This document shows positions 1 through 8,206 of a DNA stretch of 64,000 nucleotides, piece by piece. Within the stretch, counting starts at the first letter, position 1. Each line of letters begins with the position of its first letter. Source of the DNA: Sphingobacterium chungjuense (GTDB lineage Bacteria > Bacteroidota > Bacteroidia > Sphingobacteriales > Sphingobacteriaceae); contig NZ_WLYS01000002.1 of the NCBI RefSeq assembly GCF_011316935.1, forward strand, positions 186,001 through 250,000, in the 5' to 3' direction. The notes beneath the pieces are model-generated. The model was given only the letters and a program-made list of their open reading frames with translations. It ran no database searches and had not been told where the DNA came from. Both the position numbers and the translations under genes were made by a program.

Positions 1-546
1 CTCATCGATGGCTTTTTGCAATTCAGAAGCCATCGCAATCATCGAAGAATTCAATTGCCGATAATCTAAATCGTACGCCAACAGCACGCTATCCGTATAG
101 GTAGCCATACCAGATCCACGTTCAATACCAACAATGCGTCCGCCAAACTTATCTTTGTTGGCGTTCAATTCTTCAATGGAATTGATATCGACATATTTGG
201 GCACAACCAATCCTAAACGTGCGCCTTCGTAGTTAATTCCAGCGCTTTTAATATGATCAAAAGGAGCGACTTTATCGCCATGCGTCGTAGGCAGCCACAC
301 ATTCATAAATACATCGGTATCGCCATTATCCATCGAAGCCAGCAGTAAGTTTGGCGCTGCTTTGTGCGTCACGACCAGATAACCTTTTTGTGATAAATAT
401 TCTTTGGTGACTAAGGTCATGGCATTACCCTCGGCCCAACCTTCTACCATTCCCATACTGATGCGTTTGCCAATCCTACCGCCACAGCTCCCAAATACGA
501 GGAAGAGGACGATAGAAATGCCAACGCTATATATTATACGTCTCAT
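1..546 (-). CDS. Glycine betaine/osmolyte ABC transporter substrate-binding lipoprotein (partial)
   Basis: Binding protein of an OpuA/ProU-type ABC importer. It would capture glycine betaine or a related quaternary amine in the periplasm and hand it to the permease encoded just upstream. The frame is open from the ATG at 546 to the window edge, giving 182 visible residues, so the C-terminal part lies outside. A basic N-terminus and hydrophobic stretch end in a lipobox with Cys21 (F-G-S-C). The body has OpuAC/ProX-like features: a GMVEGWAEG motif soon after the lipobox, then FMNVWLPTTHGD and later GIERGSGM. The start overlaps the permease stop in an ATGA arrangement, so the two are translationally coupled. 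The family is clear; the exact ligand is inferred. Confidence 0.88.
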   Translation of the reverse strand, partial: MRRIIYSVGISIVLFLVFGSCGGRIGKRISMGMVEGWAEGNAMTLVTKEYLSQKGYLVVTHKAAPNLLLASMDNGDTDVFMNVWLPTTHGDKVAPFDHIKSAGINYEGARLGLVVPKYVDINSIEELNANKDKFGGRIVGIERGSGMATYTDSVLLAYDLDYRQLNSSMIAMASELQKAIDE

Positions 547-1376
547 TTTACACTAATTTTATTACCGAATCCTTGCGTGATACGATCCAACACGATAGCC
601 AGAATGACCACGGACAAACCACTTTCAAAACCCAAACCAATGTCCAAATTATTGATACCTTCTAATACCTTCTCTCCTAACCCGCCTGCTGCAATCATAC
701 CTGCAATCACGACCATGGAAAGCGACAACAGAATCGTTTGATTCACGCCTGTTAAAATCGTTTTCAAGGCCAGCGGCAACTCTACTTTAAATAAGATTTG
801 CTTTTGCGTAGCACCTAGTGATCGTGCTGCTTCCAACACATCTCCCGGAACTTGCTGAATGCCCAAAGCGGTCAATCGGACAGCCGGTGGCATGGCAAAT
901 ATAATGGTGGCAAATGCGCCCGGAAGTTTTCCAATACTGAAAAATAATACTGCCGGAATTAAGTACACGAATGCAGGCATGGTTTGCATCAAGTCGAGCA
1001 ATGGTCGAATAACGCGATGTGCAGTCATATTCTTGGCCGACCAAATACCCAACGGAATGGCGATGATCAAGGCGATAATGGTGGATGAAATAATCAAGGC
1101 CAGCGTCTGCATGGTCTCTTCCCAGAATCCCATCAGATAGATCAGTGCTAGGCCACATAAGGTAAATGCAGCTACACCGCGACTGGCATAACGCCACGCG
1201 GCAAACGTAAATAAAGCAATCGTAATGAAAAATGGTACGCTCACCAGTACCCATTCAATGCTTTCAATGCCGGCATTGCCAGAGGTTTTTATAAAATCAA
1301 ATAATGGTCGCAGGTTGGCCATCAACCATTTGACTGCGATGGCGATGTATTGTCCTATATCTATTGTTTTTTCCAT
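543..1376 (-). CDS. Glycine betaine/proline ABC transporter permease (ProW/OpuAB type)
   Basis: Inner-membrane channel subunit of the osmolyte importer. The 277-residue protein has about six hydrophobic segments and the binding-protein-dependent permease signature around residues 182-210 (EAARSLGAT followed by LPLALKTILTG), which docks on the ATPase. A WEETMQTL stretch before the first core helix is typical of ProW/OpuAB. It starts 3 bp after the ATPase stop and ends in a 4-bp overlap with the binding-protein start, so the order of transcription is ATPase, permease, binding protein. Confidence 0.93.
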   Translation of the reverse strand: MEKTIDIGQYIAIAVKWLMANLRPLFDFIKTSGNAGIESIEWVLVSVPFFITIALFTFAAWRYASRGVAAFTLCGLALIYLMGFWEETMQTLALIISSTIIALIIAIPLGIWSAKNMTAHRVIRPLLDLMQTMPAFVYLIPAVLFFSIGKLPGAFATIIFAMPPAVRLTALGIQQVPGDVLEAARSLGATQKQILFKVELPLALKTILTGVNQTILLSLSMVVIAGMIAAGGLGEKVLEGINNLDIGLGFESGLSVVILAIVLDRITQGFGNKISVK

Positions 1377-1379
1377 GTT

Positions 1380-2624
1380 TTAGTTGTGGTTGGCGTTTTC
1401 TTTCAATTCAGTTATCTCTTGCTCGTTGAAGCGCGTCGCTTCGATCACGACAGAGTTTTGGGATACAATACCCAGCAATACGCCGGTATCTTTCTCCGTC
1501 ACCGCGATGGGCGATCTTGTGGCAGTAATTAGGGGCAACATTTCTTCGACAGTCACTTCGGTCGTCACAGTAGGCACTTCTTTTTTCAAAATGCTCTCCA
1601 CCGTTGGATCTTTTCGTTTGGCACATAATACCGCATCATTGACCCATACAAAACCCAAGAACGTTTGATTATCATCTACTACAGGCAACACATCTAATCC
1701 CGTTGTGCGCATTTTGCGTAAGGTTCCCTCTGGACCATCTTTTCCAAAGCGCACCGTCGTTGGCTTCTGATGCATTAAGGAACCTGCCGTAATGATGGTC
1801 TTGCGATCTACCTTTTCCACAAAAGCTTCTACATATGGCGTAGCTGGATTAGTCAAGATTTCTTCTGCCGTGCCAATCTGCTCAATAATCCCATCTTTCA
1901 TAATTACGATCCGATCTCCTAACTTGATGGCTTCATCGAGATCGTGGGTTACAAATATGACGGTCTTCCGCAGTTTGTTTTGCAAGCTGATTAATTCATC
2001 TTGCATCTCTGTTTTGATTAATGGATCTAATGCCGAGAACGCTTCATCCATCAGCAATACTTCTGGATCATTAGTAAGTGCGCGCGCCAAGCCCACCCGC
2101 TGTTGCATACCACCGGATAACTGGGCAGGCGATTGCTGTTCAAAACCTTGCAACCCTACTGTATCGATTGCTTGTTGTGCTTTCTTCGTTCTTGCTTCCA
2201 GATCTTCGCCTCTGATTTCTAAGCCAAACGCGACATTGTCCAGTACACTGCGGTGCGGCAGTAAACCAAATTTTTGAAATACCATGCTCATCTCTGTTCG
2301 ACGTACGTCGAGTAGCTCTTGATGATTTTTTCGGGTAATGTCATTTCCGTTGACATATATATTGCCACCTGTTGGCTCAATCAATCGATTAAGACAGCGT
2401 AGCAAGGTGGATTTCCCACTACCCGACAATCCCATGATCACGAAGAACTCACCTTCGTATATTTCAAAATTTGCCCGGTTGATACCTACCGTGCAATGAG
2501 TTTTTGCCAATATTTCTTTTTTGGTATGGCCTTCTTTTAGCATCTTCAGCGCACTTTCTTTCTGCTTACCGAAAATCAATACTAAATCTTCGACCTTAAT
2601 TTTTACGGGTCTTTCTTCTTTCAT
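1380..2624 (-). CDS. Glycine betaine/proline ABC transporter ATP-binding protein with CBS domains (ProV/OpuAA type)
   Basis: ATPase of the osmolyte importer. In its 414 residues one can read a Walker A (GLSGSGKST, about residue 65), the signature LSGGMQQRVGLARAL, a Walker B (VLLMDEAFSALDP) and the switch histidine in FVTHDLDEA. The N-terminal extension before the nucleotide-binding domain and the approximately 130-residue C-terminal part with two CBS-like halves are typical of the ProV/OpuAA class, where CBS domains sense ionic strength. It is the first gene of the three-gene operon and follows a leader of roughly 250 bp. Confidence 0.94.
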   Translation of the reverse strand: MKEERPVKIKVEDLVLIFGKQKESALKMLKEGHTKKEILAKTHCTVGINRANFEIYEGEFFVIMGLSGSGKSTLLRCLNRLIEPTGGNIYVNGNDITRKNHQELLDVRRTEMSMVFQKFGLLPHRSVLDNVAFGLEIRGEDLEARTKKAQQAIDTVGLQGFEQQSPAQLSGGMQQRVGLARALTNDPEVLLMDEAFSALDPLIKTEMQDELISLQNKLRKTVIFVTHDLDEAIKLGDRIVIMKDGIIEQIGTAEEILTNPATPYVEAFVEKVDRKTIITAGSLMHQKPTTVRFGKDGPEGTLRKMRTTGLDVLPVVDDNQTFLGFVWVNDAVLCAKRKDPTVESILKKEVPTVTTEVTVEEMLPLITATRSPIAVTEKDTGVLLGIVSQNSVVIEATRFNEQEITELKENANHN

Positions 2625-2881
2625 AATATGTATCTAGTGAAAATAGCCGCTGGGACTATCATAAATGGAATGGATACCAATGGTTTCCAAAAATTACCGA
2701 TGCTTAATCTGCTATTATGGCAAGATCAAATAAGGTAGTATCAAAACAGTTTTAAAGGATAGGAAACTGCACCATTAGTGCGCGCACGGAGGGATCTTCA
2801 AAGAGTTGTTGCGCGAAGTCTTTCTGGTTTTATAAAATAAGCAATAGTTGATATTGTATATTTTGCATTTCCTCATTACTA
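2625..2881 (-). other. Noncoding leader upstream of the osmolyte importer
   Basis: No gene with a start codon was found here. On the minus strand 2752-2829 reads as a stop-bounded, protein-like stretch (NQKDFAQQLFEDPSVRAL and a few more residues) with no start, which may be a decayed gene end or chance. No known riboswitch structure was recognised by eye. Confidence 0.4.
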
Positions 2882-2889
2882 CAAAGATA
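2882..2889 (-). promoter_or_regulatory. Candidate TAnnTTTG promoter for the osmolyte importer operon
   Basis: The minus strand reads TATCTTTG, a full match to the Bacteroidota -7 consensus TAnnTTTG. It lies just after the terminator of the preceding PepSY gene and about 258 bp before the ATPase start, so it would give a long 5' leader (2625-2875). I found no nearer consensus match. No clear -33 TTTG is at the usual distance. Confidence 0.4.
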
Positions 2890-2901
2890 CAAAAAATAAA
2901 A

Positions 2902-2925
2902 AAAAACGTCCTTTTGGGACGTTTT
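2902..2925 (-). terminator. Rho-independent terminator after the PepSY gene
   Basis: A 10-bp stem (AAAAACGTCC paired with GGGACGTTTTT) with a 4-nt loop starts 5 bases beyond the PepSY stop. On the minus strand it is followed by a T-rich tract (2891-2908 is almost all A on the plus strand). Confidence 0.85.
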
Positions 2926-2930
2926 TACAC

Positions 2931-4127
2931 TCAAATAGCCTTCTTCTTTCGATTATACCAGATCATAAATCCAGTAACGGGCAACGAAGCACATATCAAA
3001 CTGACCAAAAAGGCAATAATCTTAGTAGGTAGATTAAAGATGGAACCGACATGAATATCATAATTTGCTCCGACCATCTTTTCACCAAAATTTTTGTCTT
3101 TATAATCGTGTGTATGCAACAATTCAGCAGAGTGCTCGTCGAAAATCAACTGACTCATCTGATGATATGAATACGAAAGATGCTTGACGTACACTTCAAA
3201 GTTTGGATGAATGTGGTCGTCGAGGTGATCATCCCCCAGATCCAAGGCAAAGCCATAGCTTTCGGGATACAGTCTTTTTACCTGATTGGCAATCGAATCT
3301 AAGGTGTAGTCTGTCCGGACGGACTCCGGTGCCGTAGTGGTAATATGAGAATGATCGGGATATACCGTTTCGCCACCAGAAAATACAACATAGATAAAAG
3401 CTTGGATCACAAAATAACAATAGAACAAACCCGTGATCGAAAATATTAGAGCGAATATAGATCCGTAAAATCCAAGGATATTGTGTAGATCATAATTCTT
3501 ACGCTTGGCCTTCGTCGTTTTTTTCCAATTAAATTGAAAGCGCTGCTTTCTACCCGCTTTGTTGCGTGGCCACCACAATACAATACCAGAAATCAGCATA
3601 AACACAAATAGACACACCGGTATGCCCACCACATACTTGCCCCATTCTGATTGTAAAAGAAAGCTGAAATGGATCATCTTCACAATATTGAAGAAGCCCA
3701 TCTTCTCATCGTACACACGCAGGACTTCGCCCGAATAAGGATTCACATAAATGAGCTTGTAAATAACTACCTCATCAAAGTAATGCCATGCATCAGGATT
3801 TCGCTCGTAGTAATAGTACTGGTAAGACATGGCTGGATCGACAGGCACATTCACCCAATGCAACGGGTAATCTTCTGGACAAGCTTGCTCTACCTGATCT
3901 GCTAATACCGAAATGGGAATAAGTTCTTTGGATGCAATATCTGGTTCGTGATGGTAAATCACATCCCGACGGGTAAAATTCTCGAACTCATCTTTGAATA
4001 CATATAAAGCACCAGTGATCGAAATAATGACCACAGGTATGCCCACGGCAAGGCCAAACCATAGGTGTAATTTGCCAAACCATCTTTTTATGAATGACTT
4101 TTTTTTATTTTTCTTCTCTCCCAACAT
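2931..4127 (-). CDS. PepSY-associated transmembrane protein (PiuB-like)
   Basis: Inner-membrane protein of the PepSY_TM family, often found with siderophore receptors and proposed to act in reduction or processing of imported ferric chelates. The 398 residues hold a basic N-terminus, a first membrane helix at about 25-45 starting with the family motif KLHLWFGLAVG, a large periplasmic part, helices near 165-185 and 215-245 (after a conserved DLHNILGF), another periplasmic part, and a last helix near 370-390. The gene starts 21 bp after the TonB-dependent receptor stop and should be co-transcribed with it. The precise reaction is not proven for the family. Confidence 0.85.
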   Translation of the reverse strand: MLGEKKNKKKSFIKRWFGKLHLWFGLAVGIPVVIISITGALYVFKDEFENFTRRDVIYHHEPDIASKELIPISVLADQVEQACPEDYPLHWVNVPVDPAMSYQYYYYERNPDAWHYFDEVVIYKLIYVNPYSGEVLRVYDEKMGFFNIVKMIHFSFLLQSEWGKYVVGIPVCLFVFMLISGIVLWWPRNKAGRKQRFQFNWKKTTKAKRKNYDLHNILGFYGSIFALIFSITGLFYCYFVIQAFIYVVFSGGETVYPDHSHITTTAPESVRTDYTLDSIANQVKRLYPESYGFALDLGDDHLDDHIHPNFEVYVKHLSYSYHQMSQLIFDEHSAELLHTHDYKDKNFGEKMVGANYDIHVGSIFNLPTKIIAFLVSLICASLPVTGFMIWYNRKKKAI

Positions 4128-4148
4128 TGATCTTTTTTCTTTCCTTCG

Positions 4149-6374
4149 TTAGAAACGGTATGTGATATTCCCAATAATATTCCGTGTTGGTTGCGCATTG
4201 GCCGTACTGTACCCAATCCAGTACCGCTCATTGGTCAGATTATCCATCCGTAAGCCAATCCGAAATTGCTTGTAATCATAATACGCATTCGCATTCAACA
4301 CGGTGTATTTTGGTAATTCAAATACAGCTGTAGTCGTATTAAATATCGGTATTGCTCCCACGTGATTTCCTCCAAATCCAAAAGCGAGTCCTTTGAGCGC
4401 GCCGTCTAAGAAATTGTAGTTTGCGTAGAAGTTTGCCTGCCAAGGTGCAGCTCCTGTTGTAGGACGACGCCCTAATGTACTGGCGTCCGTGGTTTCACTA
4501 ATTTTTGAATCATTGTAGCTCACACCGCCAATAACGGTAAATCCTTTTACTAAATAAGCATTGACTTCTAATTCTACACCACGACTCGTGCGCTCTCCCA
4601 ATTGATCTTGCACTAGGAACCCTCCATCAGTCGTAAGCCCATTATTCTGCAAACTATTGCTAACAGTGATATCGTAATAGCTTAAGGAAGCATTCACTCT
4701 GCCTTTCAACAAATCCGCTTTCAGACCTCCCTCCCATTGGTTGGCCGTTTCAGGTTTAGACAATGCTACCGTTCCAGAAACATCTGAAATAAAATAACCA
4801 TTAGAGGTAAAGCTATTCTGATAATTCGCAAAGACCGAAAATTTATCTTTCACAATCTCGTATACAGCACCAAATTTCGGCGACCAGCCCGATTGCTTGT
4901 ACGATTCGGCCACGGCATTGTATAAGTTGCCACCTAAGAAGTCATTGCTCTCATAACGTAATGCCGCCATGACATTTAGTCTCGGTGTTAGCGTAAGTAC
5001 ATCAGACGCATAAAAACTATACGTGTCTTGATCATCAATCAATGGATAAGCAAAGGCATCAAAAGTGCCCTGATCACGTAGATTCTGATAATATGCATCT
5101 ACGAACTCGGCATTGAATACCGCGTAATCTCCACCGGTGAATGGCATAAACCGCATGGTGGCAGAATAAAAGAACTGACGATTGTTGGTACGCATATAAT
5201 CGCCACCGACGACCAAACGATTACGCATCTCGCCAATCTGCCCTTCAAAATTAAAGTTTTGCTGTATTTGGAATATATCTTGATGACTGTTTGCGGTTGA
5301 CTGATCGGCTTGATGAATGCCTAATACACCTGTATTGCCCCAAAGATCCTCCCGACCAATATAAAAGAAAGGATTCCGGCCGTCGGATCGGTTGTAAGCT
5401 TTATTTACTGCCGTTGTAGACAGGATACGGTCTGATATCTGATAATGTGCTGTGGCAAATATGTTACTCGTACGACCGTTATTATACAAGCCATCACCGA
5501 TATAAGATTCCCGATATTTCATCCCTGTATCTTCGACGAGGGCGTGCATATCGCTATAACCATACTGTGAAGGGGAATAGGAGAAAAATACACTCTGTTC
5601 TGCGATCGCTTTATTCTCGAAATGCTCGTATTCTAGATTAATATCCAAACGATCGTTTACTCTCCAAGTTAAGCTTGGTGCTAAGGTAAAAAATTGATTT
5701 CTAGCATCCTTTATTTGAAACGTTCCGGTATTGGTATATGCTGTATTTAACCGAAAAAGCAGGGATTTGTCTTCGTTGAGCGGTGTGTTGATGTCGGCCT
5801 GTGCACGATAATGATTAAAACTACCGCCAAAGATAGCCACATGGCCACCAAATTCTTCATAAGGCTTTTTCGTTACCCGGTTGATCACACCTCCATACGA
5901 AGTAGGTCCGGTACCAAATAAGGTTGCTGAAGGGCCTTTTAGCACTTCAATTTTTTCAATATTGATCGCATCCATCGTCGAAGTAACGGGCGCCACATAG
6001 CCATCACGCAAGGAATTGTTGGTCACAAAACCGCGTAAGTTGACGTACGCGCCACCATCTCCGCTTCGATTAGAAGCATTCCACATCTTTTGTAAACCAA
6101 CAACGTTTCTGAAACCATCATCCACCGTCGTGATCTGCTGATTTTCTAACGCAGTGCGATCAATAGAAGAGAATACTTGTGAATTTTCGATCGCCTTGAG
6201 TGGCATGCGATTCACTGTAGGCGAATTCTTCTTGACATAGCCATCAATGATCACGTCTTCCACACTTCGCGTGGTGGAAGTATCGCGCGTGCGTTGTGTA
6301 TCTCGCTGCTGTTGCTGCGCAGAAAGTGTTTGGATCGCTAAAAGGATAGCGATAAATGGTAGACTATGCTTCAT
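4149..6374 (-). CDS. TonB-dependent siderophore receptor
   Basis: Outer-membrane gated channel that would import a ferric siderophore using TonB energy. The 741-residue protein has a signal peptide ending at about residue 19 (TLSAQ), a short region with a TonB-box-like stretch (VEDVIIDGYV), and a plug domain with VNLRGF, IEKIEVLKGPSATLFG and GGVINRVTKKP, which is typical of the siderophore receptor family (FhuA/FoxA-like). The barrel ends in a C-terminal aromatic, NITYRF. It has no N-terminal carboxypeptidase-like or signalling domain. Pairing with a PepSY membrane protein and a possible Fur-like box upstream fit iron uptake. The siderophore cannot be named. Confidence 0.9.
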   Translation of the reverse strand: MKHSLPFIAILLAIQTLSAQQQQRDTQRTRDTSTTRSVEDVIIDGYVKKNSPTVNRMPLKAIENSQVFSSIDRTALENQQITTVDDGFRNVVGLQKMWNASNRSGDGGAYVNLRGFVTNNSLRDGYVAPVTSTMDAINIEKIEVLKGPSATLFGTGPTSYGGVINRVTKKPYEEFGGHVAIFGGSFNHYRAQADINTPLNEDKSLLFRLNTAYTNTGTFQIKDARNQFFTLAPSLTWRVNDRLDINLEYEHFENKAIAEQSVFFSYSPSQYGYSDMHALVEDTGMKYRESYIGDGLYNNGRTSNIFATAHYQISDRILSTTAVNKAYNRSDGRNPFFYIGREDLWGNTGVLGIHQADQSTANSHQDIFQIQQNFNFEGQIGEMRNRLVVGGDYMRTNNRQFFYSATMRFMPFTGGDYAVFNAEFVDAYYQNLRDQGTFDAFAYPLIDDQDTYSFYASDVLTLTPRLNVMAALRYESNDFLGGNLYNAVAESYKQSGWSPKFGAVYEIVKDKFSVFANYQNSFTSNGYFISDVSGTVALSKPETANQWEGGLKADLLKGRVNASLSYYDITVSNSLQNNGLTTDGGFLVQDQLGERTSRGVELEVNAYLVKGFTVIGGVSYNDSKISETTDASTLGRRPTTGAAPWQANFYANYNFLDGALKGLAFGFGGNHVGAIPIFNTTTAVFELPKYTVLNANAYYDYKQFRIGLRMDNLTNERYWIGYSTANAQPTRNIIGNITYRF

Positions 6375-6404
6375 GACGTATAATTTGTCTGCAAATATAT
6401 TATT

Positions 6405-6423
6405 ATTTTGAATAAGTCTAAAT
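6405..6423. promoter_or_regulatory. Candidate iron-responsive operator
   Basis: On the minus strand this reads ATTTAGACTTATTCAAAAT, an imperfect 19-bp dyad that resembles a 7-1-7 Fur/DtxR-like box. It sits about 31 bp upstream of the receptor start, where a repressor would cover the promoter. Assignment is by eye only. Confidence 0.35.
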
Positions 6424-6470
6424 TAATGTTTAAAAAGATTTAGCTTATTAGCTATGACGCTTTATGAACC

Positions 6471-6499
6471 AAAAAAGGGCTTCCGAATTCGGAAGCCCT
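6471..6499 (-). terminator. Rho-independent terminator after the susC/susD pair
   Basis: Nine-base stem AGGGCTTCC / GGAAGCCCT with a GAATTC loop (6476-6499), followed on the minus strand by six T residues. It lies 30 bp after the SusD stop. Confidence 0.9.
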
Positions 6500-6528
6500 A
6501 AGCACAATTTTAAGAACAAACAATGATA

Positions 6529-8178
6529 TTAATTATAACCCGGGTTTTGCGCCAAGTTTGGATTTAGAACACGTTGTCTATTTGGAATTGGGAACAACGT
6601 TTTGTTGATATCAGATGGTTGGTGATCCCACCAAGAGTTGGTGTGGAATACGCCAAAACGAATCAAATCTTGACGACGGTATCCCTCAAAGATAAATTCA
6701 CGGCCACGCTCTGCTAACAACTCATTAAGCGTTAATGTAGCAGTTGTATAAAGGTTTGCTGCTTGATCTACTTGTGTAAAAGCACGAGATTTAGACGCAT
6801 TGATCAGATCGACTGCTTCTTGGTTAGCAGTGCCTCCTGCCTTACGCATGATAGCTTCTGCTTTTGCAAAGTAAACCCAAGTTAAGCGATATACATTCCA
6901 ATCCGTACTATTGTAACTTGGATGAGCCAAGTGTCCTAGCTTGTATTTATTAAAACGAACACCGCTATTTCCTTCTCCTGTACGCATATTGGATTCCAAT
7001 AGTTCTGGATCAGTTCCATTAGCTTGCGCTACTAGGTTCAAACGAATATTGTCTACGAAAGCAATTGGACGCCCCTGATATTCATCAGACGCGCCTAGTA
7101 CAGGCTGCGTCGGATCAGAGAATTTCATCTGCGGCCCAAATAAAAACCATTCTTTTTTACGTAAATCGGTATCTTGGAACGTAGTGTAAACACCAGGAAT
7201 AACCACCGTACCGTTATTTCCATTACGTCCGCCACCAGTGATATCACGTTGATTGAAGTAGAAGAAATCAGCCGTCCATTGCGGCTGTGTATTCGAACGT
7301 TGGAACTCGTAAGCGATAGACATAATCACTTCTTTTGACAAATGGTTTTCAGGTCTGAAAGCATCTGTAAGATTCGGATCCAAAGCCATTTGGCCATTTT
7401 GCGCACCGCCAGCCCCATTGATCAATTGATTTGCTGCCGTAATACAATCATCCCAACGGGCAGTTCCTGTCCATACTTCTGCATTTAAGTATAGTTCTAC
7501 TAACATCGCATAGCCTGCAGCACGCGATACACGACCTGTCATCGCCGTAGATAGCACTGGAACATTATTGATGTTTTCTTGAATTTCTTTCTCAATAAAA
7601 TTGAAAACTTCCGTGCGAGACGCTGTCTCTGGATTAATGGGAATACCTACTTGCGTAACAATGGGAACATTCCCCCACAAGTCCATTATTTTTAAATAAT
7701 GGAAAGCACGGAACAACTTTAACTCACCAATATAAGCGAGACGTTCTTCTTCCGTAATACCCATCGCAGAGGCATCACGACGCTCCAAGTTTTCGATTGG
7801 ATCGGTACATAAGCCCATTCCCCAAAACATCAACCGCCAAGCATCCCTAACTGTATCCTCATCTGGCGTCCAAGAGTGGCCATGCAAGCGAATCCAGTTT
7901 CCGTTGTCCAAACCATGACGGCCTTTCTGAGGCCAAGCCAATTGATCTCCAGAATATTCACTTAAGCGCCACCAGCCGTTTTGACCGGGTGTAGCCCAAG
8001 CATTGGCGTGCGTATATGGACGGAGCACAGCTGACAGCGTCTCCATTTTGTTGTTATAATAATTATCGGTAATCAACTGATCGTAGACCGTTTCTTCTAA
8101 GTCTGTACATGCACTCATCGTAGATAAAGCGGTGACCATACCCATTGCATATACCCATTTTCTAATTTCTCTTTTCAT
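6529..8178 (-). CDS. SusD/RagB-family outer-membrane lipoprotein
   Basis: Surface nutrient-binding lipoprotein that caps a SusC channel. The 549 residues start with a signal peptide and lipobox ending in Cys24 (M-S-A-C). Typical SusD features follow: an N-terminal ETVYDQLITDNYY segment, a central TPR-like region (AYIGELKLFRAFHYLKIMDLWGNVPIVT), and the C-terminal RGREFIFEGYRRQDLIRFG and FPIPNRQRVLNPNL motifs. It is 28 bp downstream of the SusC gene. No glycosidase or protease lies beside the pair, so the substrate is unknown. Confidence 0.93.
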   Translation of the reverse strand: MKREIRKWVYAMGMVTALSTMSACTDLEETVYDQLITDNYYNNKMETLSAVLRPYTHANAWATPGQNGWWRLSEYSGDQLAWPQKGRHGLDNGNWIRLHGHSWTPDEDTVRDAWRLMFWGMGLCTDPIENLERRDASAMGITEEERLAYIGELKLFRAFHYLKIMDLWGNVPIVTQVGIPINPETASRTEVFNFIEKEIQENINNVPVLSTAMTGRVSRAAGYAMLVELYLNAEVWTGTARWDDCITAANQLINGAGGAQNGQMALDPNLTDAFRPENHLSKEVIMSIAYEFQRSNTQPQWTADFFYFNQRDITGGGRNGNNGTVVIPGVYTTFQDTDLRKKEWFLFGPQMKFSDPTQPVLGASDEYQGRPIAFVDNIRLNLVAQANGTDPELLESNMRTGEGNSGVRFNKYKLGHLAHPSYNSTDWNVYRLTWVYFAKAEAIMRKAGGTANQEAVDLINASKSRAFTQVDQAANLYTTATLTLNELLAERGREFIFEGYRRQDLIRFGVFHTNSWWDHQPSDINKTLFPIPNRQRVLNPNLAQNPGYN

Positions 8179-8206
8179 AATAATGTGTTGTTAGAACATT
8201 AACTGC

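Noticed and set aside
1384..2277. Long plus-strand ORFs inside the osmolyte ATPase gene
   Set aside because: Antisense shadows of a gene with full ABC motifs.
2848..3054. Plus-strand ORF across the terminator region and PepSY gene end
   Set aside because: Crosses a strong terminator and lies mostly antisense to a well-supported gene.
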